Origin: Campylobacter concisus
Lineage (GTDB): Bacteria; Campylobacterota; Campylobacteria; Campylobacterales; Campylobacteraceae
Direction of reading: 5' to 3'
DNA length: 64,000 bases
NCBI RefSeq assembly: GCF_003048675.2
Contig: NZ_CP060707.1
Coordinates: forward strand, 62,001-126,000
Of this stretch, positions 46,444-55,305 are shown piece by piece. Made by a program: the position numbers and the translations under genes. Position 1 is the stretch's first letter. The number at the start of each line of letters is the position of its first letter. The notes under the pieces were generated by a model. The model searched no databases. It saw only the letters and a list, made by a program, of their open reading frames with translations, and was not told the DNA's origin.

Positions 46444-47220
46444 ATGCACTCAATCGGAATCGATATCGGCTCAACTTCTGCAAAAGTAGCAGTCATGGAA
46501 GCTAGCGGCGAGATAAAGGAGCTATTTTTACTCCCAACAGGCTGGAGCAGCGCAGATACGGCCATGCTTATAAAAGAGCAAGTTTTAGCTTTAGGCCTTG
46601 GCGAGCTATATTTTACAGCGACAGGCTATGGCAGAGTCTCGGTGCCATACGCTGATAAAACCCTTACAGAGATCACCTGCCACGCACTTGGGGCGCACTA
46701 CTTTTGCAAAAGCGACTGCACCGTTATCGATGTGGGCGGTCAAGATACGAAGGCTATCAAGCTTGAAAATGGCGCAGTGACGGACTTTACGATGAATGAT
46801 AAATGCTCAGCCGGCACTGGTAAATTTCTTGAAATTATGTCAAACCGCCTTGGAGTTAGGTTTGATGAGCTTACACGCCTTGCTAAAAATAGCGACAAAG
46901 ATATCGCTATAAGCTCGATGTGCACGGTCTTTGCGGAGTCTGAGATCATAAGCCTTATCGCTCAAAACGTCTCACGAGAAAATATCGCAAAAGCAGTGAT
47001 CGTCTCAGCTATAAATAAAATTTCAAATTTGGTCAAAAAACAGGCAAATACGAGCTATTTTCTAAGCGGTGGCTTTAGTAAGAGCGAGTATGTGAGAGAA
47101 AATTTAGAAGCGTGCTTGCAAGCTAGCGTCACCACGCACAAAGATGCGATCTACTGCGGTGCGATCGGTGCTGGCCTTGCAGGGATAAGAAATTTAAGGA
47201 GAGAAGATGGCAATAAATGA
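46444..47220 (+). CDS. ATP-dependent activator of a 2-hydroxyacyl-CoA dehydratase/double-cubane protein (BcrA/HgdC family)
   Basis: A 258-residue ASKHA-fold ATPase. The phosphate loops [13 protein letters not shown] (4-16) and [10 protein letters not shown] (about 98-107) are present, as are the two Cys that bridge a [4Fe-4S] cluster between subunits, in [11 protein letters not shown] and [11 protein letters not shown]. Such proteins drive electrons at low potential into a partner enzyme at the cost of ATP. The partner is the next gene, overlapping by 14 bases. The pair resembles E. coli YjiL/YjiM. Confidence 0.9.
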   Translation: MHSIGIDIGSTSAKVAVMEASGEIKELFLLPTGWSSADTAMLIKEQVLALGLGELYFTATGYGRVSVPYADKTLTEITCHALGAHYFCKSDCTVIDVGGQDTKAIKLENGAVTDFTMNDKCSAGTGKFLEIMSNRLGVRFDELTRLAKNSDKDIAISSMCTVFAESEIISLIAQNVSRENIAKAVIVSAINKISNLVKKQANTSYFLSGGFSKSEYVRENLEACLQASVTTHKDAIYCGAIGAGLAGIRNLRREDGNK

Positions 47221-48364
47221 GAGTATGAATTTAAGCGAAATTTTCGCTACCTATGACAGCGCTAAGAAAAATTTAGCCCAAAACGTCGAAGCGGTCAAAA
47301 ATAGCGGTCAAAAGATTGCAGCGATATTTTGCACCTACACGCCAAGAGAGATCATCCACGCAGCAAATGCCCACAGCGTGAGTGTCTGCGCTACTGGTGA
47401 TAACGCGGTGGTTGAGGGTGAAAAGTACCTGCCTAAAAACCTCTGCCCGCTCATAAAGGCAAGCTATGGCTTTGCTAAGGCAAACAAGTGCCCATTTGTG
47501 CGAAACTCTGATATCGTTATCGGCGAGACTACCTGCGACGGCAAGAAAAAGATGTATGAGCTAATGGGTGAGTTTAAAGACGTCCACGTCATGCACCTGC
47601 CACATTTCAAGAGCCAAAAGAGCTTGGAGCTTTGGCAAGATGAGGTTAGGGAGCTAAAGGAGCGGCTGGAGGCTAAATTTGACGTGAAAGTGAGCGACGA
47701 GGAGCTTAGAAACTCTATCAGGCTATTTAACAAAGAGCGCGAGCTAATGGGAGAAATACAAAATTTCATGAAGCTAACGCCACCACCGATGAATGGCAAA
47801 GAGCTGCACGCACTGCTATATGGAAATGGCTTTATATTTGATAAAAAGGAGCAGATAAGCGACCTTGAGATCATCGTAAATAAGCTAAAAGAGTGCGTGA
47901 GAGATAAAATTTCACCCGTGCATAAAGATGCCAAACGCATCATCATCACAGGCTGTCCAAGTGGCGGGGTCTATGACAAGATAGTCCCAGCCATAGAAGA
48001 GGCAGGCGGCGTTGTGGTGGCTTACGAAAACTGCACTGGAACTAAAAACTTTAGCAACCTTGTCGATGAAAATGACGATCCTATTAGCGCCATCGCCAAG
48101 CGCTACATGGCGATACCTTGCTCTATCATGTCGCCAAATAAAGATAGAGAAAATGTGCTTCAAGAGATGATAAAAGAGTATAAGGCGGACGGCGTGATCG
48201 ACGTTGTGCTGCAAGCCTGTCACACCTACAACGTAGAAACTACCAATATAAAAAGGGCGTGCAACGACGTAGATACGCCTTATATGGCGCTTGAGACGGA
48301 CTTTTCGACGAGCGACGCTGGGCAAATCAAGACAAGGCTGGAGGCATTTATAGAGATGCTTTAG
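47207..48364 (+). CDS. Double-cubane-cluster protein (HgdB/YjiM-like)
   Basis: A 385-residue protein of the 2-hydroxyacyl-CoA dehydratase family. Cys residues in [27 protein letters not shown] and [14 protein letters not shown] in the N-terminal half, and GCPSGG, ACHTYN in the C-terminal half, fit the form that binds an [Fe8S9] double cubane rather than a dehydratase. Family members reduce small molecules in vitro; the natural substrate is unknown. No acyl-CoA pathway genes are near, so a dehydratase role is less likely. Confidence 0.85.
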   Translation: MAINESMNLSEIFATYDSAKKNLAQNVEAVKNSGQKIAAIFCTYTPREIIHAANAHSVSVCATGDNAVVEGEKYLPKNLCPLIKASYGFAKANKCPFVRNSDIVIGETTCDGKKKMYELMGEFKDVHVMHLPHFKSQKSLELWQDEVRELKERLEAKFDVKVSDEELRNSIRLFNKERELMGEIQNFMKLTPPPMNGKELHALLYGNGFIFDKKEQISDLEIIVNKLKECVRDKISPVHKDAKRIIITGCPSGGVYDKIVPAIEEAGGVVVAYENCTGTKNFSNLVDENDDPISAIAKRYMAIPCSIMSPNKDRENVLQEMIKEYKADGVIDVVLQACHTYNVETTNIKRACNDVDTPYMALETDFSTSDAGQIKTRLEAFIEML

Positions 48365-48660
48365 GATAAATTTAAAAGAGCAGGGTGGCTAAATTTAGCT
48401 TTAAATTTAAAATAGCTGACTTGAGAGATGGTGAAATTTACTAAATTTACAAGTCAGCAGTTCCCGAATTTCAGAAAAGAAATTTAGAGAAATTTTATGG
48501 TATTTTTCATCTGGCATAGAAGTTGTAAAATATCAGAATTTTAATTGCTAGCAAGTGTGAAAAAATATCTAAGTTTTCAGGGGAAATTTCCAAACTTGCC
48601 TAGAAGCTTTGCTTTGAAATAGACAAAAGCTACTCTACCTCACTACGCTTGCAGCTGTAA
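48365..48660. other. AT-rich spacer, no gene seen
   Basis: No gene, clear hairpin or promoter was found in this stretch. It ends with a sequence at 48633-48656 that is an imperfect reverse complement of the insert in the transposase remnant that follows. Confidence 0.5.
48633..48656. repeat. Short palindrome-related element, copy 2
   Basis: Twenty of 24 bases match the reverse complement of 48984-49007, and all four differences are transitions. The two copies face each other at the ends of the transposase remnant. Confidence 0.45.
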
Positions 48661-49088
48661 ATAGACGGTATGCTAAAGCGTGACGGCAAAGTTTATACTA
48701 GGATAGTTAAAAATTGCTCTGTTAGTGAACTAATACTAATATTATCACAATATAGCGAGCTTAAAGCTTTACTATATACTCTGATTGTCAAAAAGCTTAT
48801 GATGGATTGGTGGATTACGAAGCTTTAGCGCACTACAGAGTAAAACACTCCAAAAATAAATTCGCTAATAACCATATAAATGGCATGAGAATTCTAAAGG
48901 CTATGCTAAACATAGATTGTCTAAATTTAAAGGGATAGAAAAGAGAATTTCCTGCTTCATCTTAAAGAGTGTGTTCTGCTTGCAGCTACGAGCGTAGCGA
49001 AGTAGAGTTTAGTTATAAAACTACACAAAAGGACCTATAGCAGAAACTATTTAAATTGATAAGAGAAAAACCGCTTAAGTTTAATTGA
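48661..49088 (+). pseudogene. IS1595-family transposase remnant
   Basis: Conceptual translation across frames gives the C-terminal two thirds of an IS1595-type transposase: GMLKRDGKVYTRIVKNCSV, then in another frame SDCQKAYDGLVDYEALAHY and RVKHSKNKFANNHINGM, then ENSKGYAKHRLSKFKGIEK, FLLHLKEC and finally QKLFKLIREKPLKFN with a stop at 49086-49088. At least three frame changes, an internal stop and an insert of about 28 bases near 48978-49002 show it is long dead. The N-terminal zinc-ribbon part and inverted ends were not found. Confidence 0.8.
48984..49007. repeat. Short palindromic insert, copy 3, inside the transposase remnant
   Basis: The element contains the perfect hairpin GCTACG-AG-CGTAGC. 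Removing about 28 bases around it rejoins the reading frame as KECVEFSY, so it entered after the transposase gene. It resembles copies at 48633 and 18250. Confidence 0.5.
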
Positions 49089-49167
49089 GTCATTTATAAT
49101 TTTAAAAATGTATTGATCTGAGCCAAATTTAAATATATAATTAAGAAAATTTAAAAGAGGAGTGGTT

Positions 49168-49842
49168 ATGCAAAGCAAATTCTTAAAAATAGCCCTGGCG
49201 TGGATCGGTGCATTTTTTTGTATGTGGCTATTTGGCAATCACATGCTTGATGTGTCTTTTATTCCACCACCATTTTTTTTCTTTGTGGCACTTTTATATA
49301 CAGCAGTTACTTTTGCAAAAGATAAAGAGGATTTTCATGGTAATAAAATAAGTGTATTTGAGAACGTTTTTGTAAAGATAATAATTACTTGGTTTATTGC
49401 TTTTTTTATTGTTCTTAGGTTTAAATTTATTACTTCGACCTTTTTGATTGGAATAGTCTTATTTATAACTTTAATATATCTACCGATCCTTTTTTGGGGT
49501 TATAAATATATTGTCGAAAGAGAAAAAATAAAGAGCAAAATGGTTCTCAAAGTTCTTGCTATTATTACATACTTTGCTTTTATAATAGCTCTTTATTATG
49601 CTTCTTTTGCTACATTCGACTCTACTGGAATACAAACTATTCCATTTAATGTCAGGTTTCAGCAAGGAGTCATAACTTGTATTATTTTTTATTTTCTTAT
49701 GAGATATATTTTGTTTTGCAAGGTTTTCACGTATGATGATAAAATTTTATTTAACGGACGATGGCTTATGCTTCTATTGGCATGCCTCATCGGACCTGCT
49801 CTTTTTGTGTGCTCTATTGTAAAAATAATAACCATTATATAG
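49168..49842 (+). CDS. Orphan polytopic membrane protein
   Basis: A 224-residue protein with about seven hydrophobic helices (for example IALAWIGAFFCMWLFG, IIITWFIAFFIVLRF, VLAIITYFAFIIALYY and LMLLLACLIGPALFVC). The AGGAG site ends 5 bases before the ATG at 49168, which is better placed than the GTG at 49162. I do not recognise a family. Codon use is more AT-rich than in the flanking metabolic genes, and it lies between an IS remnant and gene fragments, which suggests transfer. Confidence 0.7.
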   Translation: MQSKFLKIALAWIGAFFCMWLFGNHMLDVSFIPPPFFFFVALLYTAVTFAKDKEDFHGNKISVFENVFVKIIITWFIAFFIVLRFKFITSTFLIGIVLFITLIYLPILFWGYKYIVEREKIKSKMVLKVLAIITYFAFIIALYYASFATFDSTGIQTIPFNVRFQQGVITCIIFYFLMRYILFCKVFTYDDKILFNGRWLMLLLACLIGPALFVCSIVKIITII

Positions 49843-49849
49843 TAGTAGC

Positions 49850-50065
49850 ATGCTCGAACTAAAAACCCACGATGAATTTTTTGAGTTTAGCCATAACTCG
49901 GTCCATAAGCTTCTAGTTCCAAAAGATATAATATCTCAGCTAGAAGCTGACTTTACAGCAATAGGTAACTTTCCAGAGATAGTAAAGGCATTAAAGAAGG
50001 TGCGATGTTAGATATAGCCCAAACTATAAGCGATAGAATAAGTGTGCTATACTCGCCTATTAAAT
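49850..50065 (+). pseudogene. Two short gene fragments
   Basis: A 53-residue frame (49850-50011, MLELKTHDEFFEFSHNSVHK...) is followed, with overlap, by a 20-residue frame from 50006 (MLDIAQTISDRISVLYSPIK). Neither looks like a full domain. The second resembles the N-terminal helix before the GSxxxGD motif of MNT-type nucleotidyltransferases, but the motif itself is missing, so this is only a guess. I take the region as remnants of accessory genes. Confidence 0.35.
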
Positions 50066-50076
50066 AAACTCCATAG

Positions 50077-50111
50077 CTCTAGCATTATGTAAATGGCACA
50101 TAGTGCTAGAG
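50077..50111 (+). terminator. Strong hairpin in the accessory patch
   Basis: CTCTAGCATTATGT pairs with ACATAGTGCTAGAG (13 of 14 pairs plus one G-T) around a 7-base loop, followed by ATTTTG. It probably ends transcription from the fragments upstream. Confidence 0.65.
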
Positions 50112-50221
50112 ATTTTGAACAAAGTTTAAAAACTTCTTAAAAATAAAGCCATAAAAAATGTATGATAAAAGATTTCTTTTTTTGGTAAAATACGGCTATT
50201 ATAAAAACAGAAAGGAACAAG

Positions 50222-50353
50222 ATGACGAATAATATTAAGTTATTTTTAAGAGGGATAGCTAAGGTATTTGAAGTCCCAGATGATATATTGCCATTATACA
50301 GAAGTGAAATTGTCCTTGCAATAATTGGTGTTGTTTTATTTCTTTTTTTATAA
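50222..50353 (+). CDS. Small single-span membrane protein (43 residues)
   Basis: The frame starts with ATG behind AAAGGAACAAG and reads MTNNIKLFLRGIAKVFEVPD, then a C-terminal hydrophobic span (SEIVLAIIGVVLFLFL). A possible -10 box TAAAAT lies at 50186-50191. The strong ribosome site and the hairpin just upstream support a free-standing small gene. I do not recognise it; small hydrophobic toxins look like this, but there is no direct evidence for that. Confidence 0.45.
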   Translation: MTNNIKLFLRGIAKVFEVPDDILPLYRSEIVLAIIGVVLFLFL

Positions 50354-50469
50354 CCTATATACAAAATAAGCTTAAGCGAAAGTATATTGATTAAAAGTGA
50401 TAACTAAAAATTAAAAAAGTGAAAAATTTCAATTTAAAAATAGATATTTTTTAAAAAATATGCAGGAAA

Positions 50470-50701
50470 TCATCCTGTATATTTAAAATCAAGCAAAAGC
50501 CACCATGCAGAAGCATCTTTATAAATATATCTCATGTGTTTATAATCATAAAGAACCGAATTCCACTTTTCATCGCCATTTTTCATTTTGTCGTTATACT
50601 CTTTAGGCTTTTTCTCTATATCCGACAAATAAACTCCAAGCAGGAGTATTACTTACAGCCAACGAGCCAACTAAAACCGAAGCTAAAATTTGTTTTTTCA
50701 T
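50470..50701 (-). pseudogene. Frameshifted gene for a small secreted protein
   Basis: The minus-strand frame starts MKKQILASVLVGSLAVSNTPA, a good signal peptide, and is broken about 20 codons in. After one extra base near 50636-50641 it continues as GVYLSDIEKKPKEYNDKMK and ends in LLLDFKYTG with a stop at 50470-50472. The restored protein would have about 76 residues. I do not recognise the family. Confidence 0.55.
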
Positions 50702-50749
50702 TTTGGTTTAAAAAGGCATTGGCTTGTTAAAAAGTCTAAATTTTAGCGT

Positions 50750-51412
50750 TTAATAGGTGCAGAGTATGTCAAGCAGTCTTCCAAGTTTTTGCATATCATT
50801 TAAGAAAAGCTGGTTTGGTTTTTGTGTAAATTCTTTAGCTTCGTCTAGGATTTTGGGCTCAGCAATGCTATAAGCAAACTCCTTTTTTAGGATCTTTGCC
50901 CCCTTTTTATAAACAAATTTTGCCTCGATAAAACTTGCAAAAAAGCTATCATCTCTTAAATAGTAGTTGGTGGCCGCATTTACAAAAACTGACTTTTGAG
51001 CCAAAAACTCACCGCAAACGTCGTTTTGTGAGCTAAATTTAACACTCTCAACCACGTCAGGTCTTATCTCGTAAAACCTTATCTCGCTAGATTTTTTAAG
51101 AGCCAAAACGTCACTAGTTTTGTTTAAATTTATAGAGGAGCTATTAGCTTTAATGACGTTTATAACGCCACTTACTAGAGAGTAAGCTCTTGTCGTTTTG
51201 TTTTGATCAAGAAAATTTACCATGCCAAAAAATGGCACGCTGGCATTTTTATCAGCCAAATTTGGCATGTTTTTTATTAGTAGCTGCTGCTTTTCGCCGT
51301 TTAGCTCAAAGTAGCTCACCATGATGGAAATTTCATCCTTTTTGCTAGGCGTCTTTTGCGAGCAGCCTGCAAAAAAGAGCGCTGCAAGCAGCAAAACTAC
51401 TAAATTTCTCAT
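50750..51412 (-). CDS. Lipoprotein of unknown function downstream of purF
   Basis: A 220-residue protein with lipobox LFFAGC (Cys17), then a polar beta-rich domain with SYFELNGEKQQLLIKNM and, near the end, a Cys in DILCTY. No family is recognised. It overlaps the purF stop by 4 bases, so it is translated with purF although the link in function is unclear. Confidence 0.72.
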   Translation of the reverse strand: MRNLVVLLLAALFFAGCSQKTPSKKDEISIMVSYFELNGEKQQLLIKNMPNLADKNASVPFFGMVNFLDQNKTTRAYSLVSGVINVIKANSSSINLNKTSDVLALKKSSEIRFYEIRPDVVESVKFSSQNDVCGEFLAQKSVFVNAATNYYLRDDSFFASFIEAKFVYKKGAKILKKEFAYSIAEPKILDEAKEFTQKPNQLFLNDMQKLGRLLDILCTY

Positions 51413-52746
51413 TTTATGAAATAATCACCATCAAAGCTTACAAGCGAGTATTTTCTCTCGTTGCCGATGCTCTCTTTAAGCTCCTCGATGCTTAAAAACT
51501 CCAAGCTATCGGCGCCGATGTACTCTCTGACCTCTTCTACACTTTTTTTAGCGCTTATTAGCTCCTCAAAGCTTGGTGTGTCGATGCCGTATCGCTCAGG
51601 ATACTTGAGCTCAGGGCACGCAACTCTGAAGTGAATTTCTTTCGCCCCTGCGTGTCTTAAAAGATCGACCACCTTTTTAGAAGTAGTGCCACGAACGATG
51701 CTATCATCGATCACTACGATGCTTTTACCAGCTAGCACGCTTGACATTGGGTTTAGCTTTAGTTTGACCTTTAAATTTCTCATCTCTTGGCTTGGCTCGA
51801 TAAAGGTTCTGCCCACATAGTGATTTCTAGTGATGGCTAGCTCAAATGGGATCTTACTCTCATTTGCGTATCCAAGCGCTGCTGGCACGCCGCTATCTGG
51901 CACAGGCACTACAAAGTCAGCCTTTACCTTGCTCTTTCTAGCAAGCACCTCGCCCATCTTTTTTCTCACTTCATAGACGCTTTTGCCCTCTATCACGCTA
52001 TCTGGGCGTGCAAAGTATATGTACTCAAAGGCGCAAACTCTAGGCTCTGGCTCGAAAATTTGCAAGCTTTGAAACTCGCTCTTGCCATGCTCAAAAACTA
52101 TCATCTCGCCAGGTCTAACATCTCTTATAAATGTCGCTCCCACAAGGTCAAACGCGCAAGTCTCGCTAGCTACGATATATCCGCCGTCCTTTAGCCTGCC
52201 AAGGCTTAGCGGCCTAACTCCCCAGCGGTCTCTGATGGCAAAAGTCTTGTGGCGTGACTGTACGAGCAAGCAGTAAGCACCTTTTATCTTGTCAAGTGCT
52301 GCGATGATGCGGTCTTGCAAGTGTTCGTCGTGGTTTCTTGCGATGAGGTGGATGATGTTTTCTGTGTCCATATTTGTCTGAAATATCGCGCCATCTTTGA
52401 TGAGCTCGTCTCTAACCTCGTCTTTATTGACCAAATTTCCGTTATGAACGATCGAGATTTGACCTAAGGCGTAGTTGGCGGCTATTGGCTGGGCGTCGCG
52501 GCCTGAGTTTTTGCCAGCTGTCGCGTAGCGGTTGTGACCGATCGCCATGTCGCCTTTTAGTGAGCTTAATATCTCTTCGTTAAAGACCTCGGTGACTAGG
52601 CCGTTGCCCTTGTGAGTGGAAATTTCTCCGTCGTTACAGACACTGATGCCACTTGCCTCTTGACCGCGGTGTTGCATAGAAAATAGCGCATAATACGCCG
52701 TTTTCGCCGCATCTTTAGAATTTATGATACCAACTATCGCACACAT
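51409..52746 (-). CDS. purF: Amidophosphoribosyltransferase PurF
   Basis: A 445-residue enzyme for the first step of purine synthesis (PRPP plus glutamine to phosphoribosylamine). The N-terminal nucleophile is Cys2 (MCAIVGI), with no propeptide. The glutaminase domain has GHNRYATAG and HNGNLVN. The PRPP loop is VVIDDSIVRGTTS near residue 345. Length is close to the proteobacterial norm. Confidence 0.96.
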   Translation of the reverse strand: MCAIVGIINSKDAAKTAYYALFSMQHRGQEASGISVCNDGEISTHKGNGLVTEVFNEEILSSLKGDMAIGHNRYATAGKNSGRDAQPIAANYALGQISIVHNGNLVNKDEVRDELIKDGAIFQTNMDTENIIHLIARNHDEHLQDRIIAALDKIKGAYCLLVQSRHKTFAIRDRWGVRPLSLGRLKDGGYIVASETCAFDLVGATFIRDVRPGEMIVFEHGKSEFQSLQIFEPEPRVCAFEYIYFARPDSVIEGKSVYEVRKKMGEVLARKSKVKADFVVPVPDSGVPAALGYANESKIPFELAITRNHYVGRTFIEPSQEMRNLKVKLKLNPMSSVLAGKSIVVIDDSIVRGTTSKKVVDLLRHAGAKEIHFRVACPELKYPERYGIDTPSFEELISAKKSVEEVREYIGADSLEFLSIEELKESIGNERKYSLVSFDGDYFIK

Positions 52747-52787
52747 CTTTTATCCTCTTTTCATCTTTTTAAATTTTTAAATTTCAT

Positions 52788-52832
52788 AGCCAATGCTAAA
52801 CACTTTTTATAAGTGTTTGTTGTCTAATGGCT
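52788..52832 (-). terminator. Hairpin between dapB region and purF
   Basis: AAACACTT pairs with AAGTGTTT around a 5-base loop, with an outer pairing of AGCCA and TGGCT. It lies 42 bases before the purF ATG. It may end the dapB transcript or form the purF leader; no known purine riboswitch pattern is visible. Confidence 0.45.
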
Positions 52833-52893
52833 GGCACATTTGCCGTTATTTGCACCATTTATAACAATCCAAATACGCTAAAACTAAATTTTA

Positions 52894-53013
52894 TCATCTT
52901 AAATCAAACTCACCAGCTCTTAAATTTTGGCGATTTTCGCGCTCTGGCAGGTAGAATTTATCGCCAAATTCTAGCTTGTAGCTCTGCACATCATCAAGAC
53001 TAAATTTAATCAT
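52894..53013 (-). CDS. Putative 39-residue protein between dapB and purF
   Basis: The frame starts with an ATG inside the end of dapB (stop of dapB is ATGATTAA, an 8-base overlap) and reads [20 protein letters not shown] and on to FDLR before TGA. A GGGG run lies 6 bases before the ATG. The composition is normal for a soluble protein, and the tight overlap suggests translational coupling. There is no family assignment. Confidence 0.4.
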   Translation of the reverse strand: MIKFSLDDVQSYKLEFGDKFYLPERENRQNLRAGEFDLR

Positions 53014-53776
53014 CAAGCCCCAAACTATCGTCTATTGAGTAAAGACCACTGCTTTGATCTTTTAGCCAGATAGCAGCCTTGATCGCACCTTTTGAAAAGG
53101 TCGCTCTACTAGTTGCCGTGTGGTTTAGCTCAATAAATTCGCCGTCATTGTAAAAGCCAACCGTGTGACGACCGACCACGTCGCCTCCACGAAGCGCCAT
53201 AACAGCGATCTCGTCTTTGCTTCTTGCGCCCACCATGCCAGCTCGTCCAGTTACTAAAACATCTTTTAAATTTAGATCTCTGGCCTCTGCGACGCAGCCT
53301 GCTAAAGTCATTGCAGTGCCACTTGGAGCGTCCTTTTTGTGTCTGTGGTGCTGCTCGACGATCTCTATATCAAATTCTCTTAAAACTTTCGAGGCGATCC
53401 TTGCTATGCGGTTTAACACTGCTACGCCTAGACTCATGTTTGTTGCGTAGAGTATCGGCATAGCTCCTGATGCTAGGTGAAGCAAGTTTTTCTCATCGTC
53501 ATTTAGTCCAGTCGTGCCGATGACTAGTGGTTTTGGGTTGGTCCTAGCGTAGTTTAGCAGTGCTACGGTCGCCTCTTTTTGGCTAAAGTCGATGATGACG
53601 TCGCACGCTTCAAAAAATTTAGCAAAGTCGTTTGTCAAAAGCTCGCTACTTAAATTTTCAACCTCATTTTTTTGGCTAAAAGCGACGCTTAAAATGGCAT
53701 TTTTCTCATCTTTTAAACAAGAGATGATACTTTGAGCCATCTTGCCGCTAGCGCCGTAAAGTCCTATTTTTACCAA
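53006..53776 (-). CDS. dapB: 4-hydroxy-tetrahydrodipicolinate reductase
   Basis: A 256-residue enzyme of lysine and peptidoglycan precursor synthesis. The nucleotide fold is [13 protein letters not shown] (5-17), the catalytic segment [15 protein letters not shown] (about 150-164), and the C-terminal domain is typical. It is 135 bases downstream of trxB on the same strand, separated by a strong terminator, so it has its own transcript. Confidence 0.95.
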   Translation of the reverse strand: MVKIGLYGASGKMAQSIISCLKDEKNAILSVAFSQKNEVENLSSELLTNDFAKFFEACDVIIDFSQKEATVALLNYARTNPKPLVIGTTGLNDDEKNLLHLASGAMPILYATNMSLGVAVLNRIARIASKVLREFDIEIVEQHHRHKKDAPSGTAMTLAGCVAEARDLNLKDVLVTGRAGMVGARSKDEIAVMALRGGDVVGRHTVGFYNDGEFIELNHTATSRATFSKGAIKAAIWLKDQSSGLYSIDDSLGLDD

Positions 53777-53876
53777 AATTTATCCTTTGAATTTTGGTTG
53801 AAATTTAGCATAAATTTTATTATAGGGAGATTACGAATTGGCTTTTAAAAAATGTGGAAATTTGGATAAAAAAGAG

Positions 53877-53905
53877 AAATTTAGCCAAAAAATTTGGCTA
53901 AATTT
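53877..53905 (-). terminator. Intrinsic terminator of trxB
   Basis: A perfect 13-base stem AAATTTAGCCAAA/TTTGGCTAAATTT with a 3-base loop is followed on the minus strand by CTCTTTTTTATCC, 6 bases after the trxB stop. Confidence 0.9.
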
Positions 53906-53910
53906 GAGTA

Positions 53911-54849
53911 TTAATGTAAGCTTTCTATGTAGCTCATAGCACTAAGTGCAGCCACAGCGCCATCGCCTGCTGCTACGATGACTTGCTTTGGAGCATCCTC
54001 TCTGATGTCGCCTGCTACAAAGAGCCCTTTTAGGCTAGTTTGCATCTTGAGATTTGTCTTAACTTGTCCGCCATCAGCCATTTCGCAGATAAATTTGCCG
54101 TTTTCATCTTTTAAAATTTCGTTATTTACATTTAGTCCGACAAAGGTGAAAATGCCCGGCACATCAAGCACACGCTCGCCATTTTTGGTATCAAGCACGA
54201 TCTTTGTTAGACCCATCTTATCGCCAAGCGCCTCTTTTACAGTCGCACTTGTTATAAACTCGATCTTCTCATTTTTTCTAGCTTTTTCAACGGTTGTTGG
54301 CGCTGCTCTAAACTCGTCGCGTCTATGCACAAGATAAACTTTTGAGCAGATATTTGCTAGATAAAGTGCCTCTTCAACAGCTGTGTCGCCACCACCAAGG
54401 ACGGCTACCTCTTTGTTTTTGTAAAAGAAGCCATCGCATGTCGCGCATGTGCTAACGCCTTTGCCAAAGAACTCGTCCTCGCCTTTAAAGCCAGCACGTC
54501 TTGGGGTTGAGCCAGTCGCTACGATGACAGCTTTTGCCTGCTCGCTTTTGCCGCCCTCAAGTAAAATTTCAAAGCTACCGTCGCTATTTTTTCTAACACC
54601 AACGACGTTTGCCCACTTGTGAACTAGTCCAAATGCGCTGCACTGCTTCCACCAAGTGCTCATAAAGTCAAAGCCGCTTTCGCCAGGGGCTTTTTGACCT
54701 GGGTAGTTTTCTATCTCTGAGCTAGAGGTGATCTGACCGCCAGGCTCGCCTTTTTCAAACATTACAACATTTTTTAATCCGCCTCTAGTGGCGTAAAGTC
54801 CGGCGCTTAGTCCTGCTGGACCGCCTCCGATGATCGCTAAATCAAGCAT
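53911..54849 (-). CDS. trxB: Thioredoxin reductase
   Basis: A 312-residue flavoenzyme that reduces thioredoxin with NADPH. FAD binding is [17 protein letters not shown] (8-24), the redox pair is CATC (about 133-136), the NADPH site [10 protein letters not shown], and the C-terminal FAD motif [10 protein letters not shown]. It is the last gene of a three-gene unit with trxA and a thioredoxin-like protein. Confidence 0.95.
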   Translation of the reverse strand: MLDLAIIGGGPAGLSAGLYATRGGLKNVVMFEKGEPGGQITSSSEIENYPGQKAPGESGFDFMSTWWKQCSAFGLVHKWANVVGVRKNSDGSFEILLEGGKSEQAKAVIVATGSTPRRAGFKGEDEFFGKGVSTCATCDGFFYKNKEVAVLGGGDTAVEEALYLANICSKVYLVHRRDEFRAAPTTVEKARKNEKIEFITSATVKEALGDKMGLTKIVLDTKNGERVLDVPGIFTFVGLNVNNEILKDENGKFICEMADGGQVKTNLKMQTSLKGLFVAGDIREDAPKQVIVAAGDGAVAALSAMSYIESLH

Positions 54850-54858
54850 AAATTTCCT

Positions 54859-55305
54859 TTATTCTAAAACTTTTATGGACGAATTTTGTTTGTAAATTTC
54901 GCCCCTTTGATGAACTATCTCAACACTGCTAGGAAGCTTTGTAATGCTTAAATTTCGCATCAGCTCTAAAACTGTATTTATATCAGAGCTTATGTATTTT
55001 AGTGTTGAGTTTGACTCATATCTTTTTTGAAAGATATCGATCGCCACAACTGTTTCATTTTTGGTTGGTAAAATTTCATCTAATTTTGACTGATTTGAAC
55101 TGAAGATTAAAAGCGTGTATTTTGGCTCTTTTGGAGTGAAAATTTCGCTTTTTTCGTAAAAAACTAGCTTCGCAAAATCAACAAATTTATACTGTGAAAA
55201 ACGATAGTTGCTGTACGCAAATGCAGCCGCTATCATAGCTGCACCAAAAAATGAACCAAATATATAGGTAAGAGGAAGCAGACTTCCTCTTCTTTTTTCG
55301 CTCAT
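54859..55305 (-). CDS. Membrane-anchored thioredoxin-fold-like protein without CxxC
   Basis: A 148-residue protein with one N-terminal helix (residues about 11-30) and a soluble domain after it. The segment LSITKLPSSVEIVHQRGEIY lines up with the cis-proline end of the neighbouring TrxA (RSIPTLLFFKNGELVE), and YTLLIFSSNQSKLDEIL fits its third strand and active-site helix, with no Cys there. The fold call is by eye and tentative. Located between trxA (1-base overlap) and trxB (9 bases), so it is expressed with them. The function is unknown. Confidence 0.55.
   Translation of the reverse strand: MSEKRRGSLLPLTYIFGSFFGAAMIAAAFAYSNYRFSQYKFVDFAKLVFYEKSEIFTPKEPKYTLLIFSSNQSKLDEILPTKNETVVAIDIFQKRYESNSTLKYISSDINTVLELMRNLSITKLPSSVEIVHQRGEIYKQNSSIKVLE

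Noticed and set aside
47464..47949. Long Ser-rich minus-strand frame opposite the double-cubane gene
   Set aside because: It mirrors the codon bias of the real gene (antisense shadow) and shows no protein family features.
50137..50364. A 75-residue minus-strand frame
   Set aside because: It is opposite the better supported plus-strand small gene at 50222-50353, which has a ribosome site; the minus frame has none.
52747..52893. Purine riboswitch before purF
   Set aside because: Only a simple hairpin is visible; the conserved three-way junction and loop motifs of purine riboswitches are not found.
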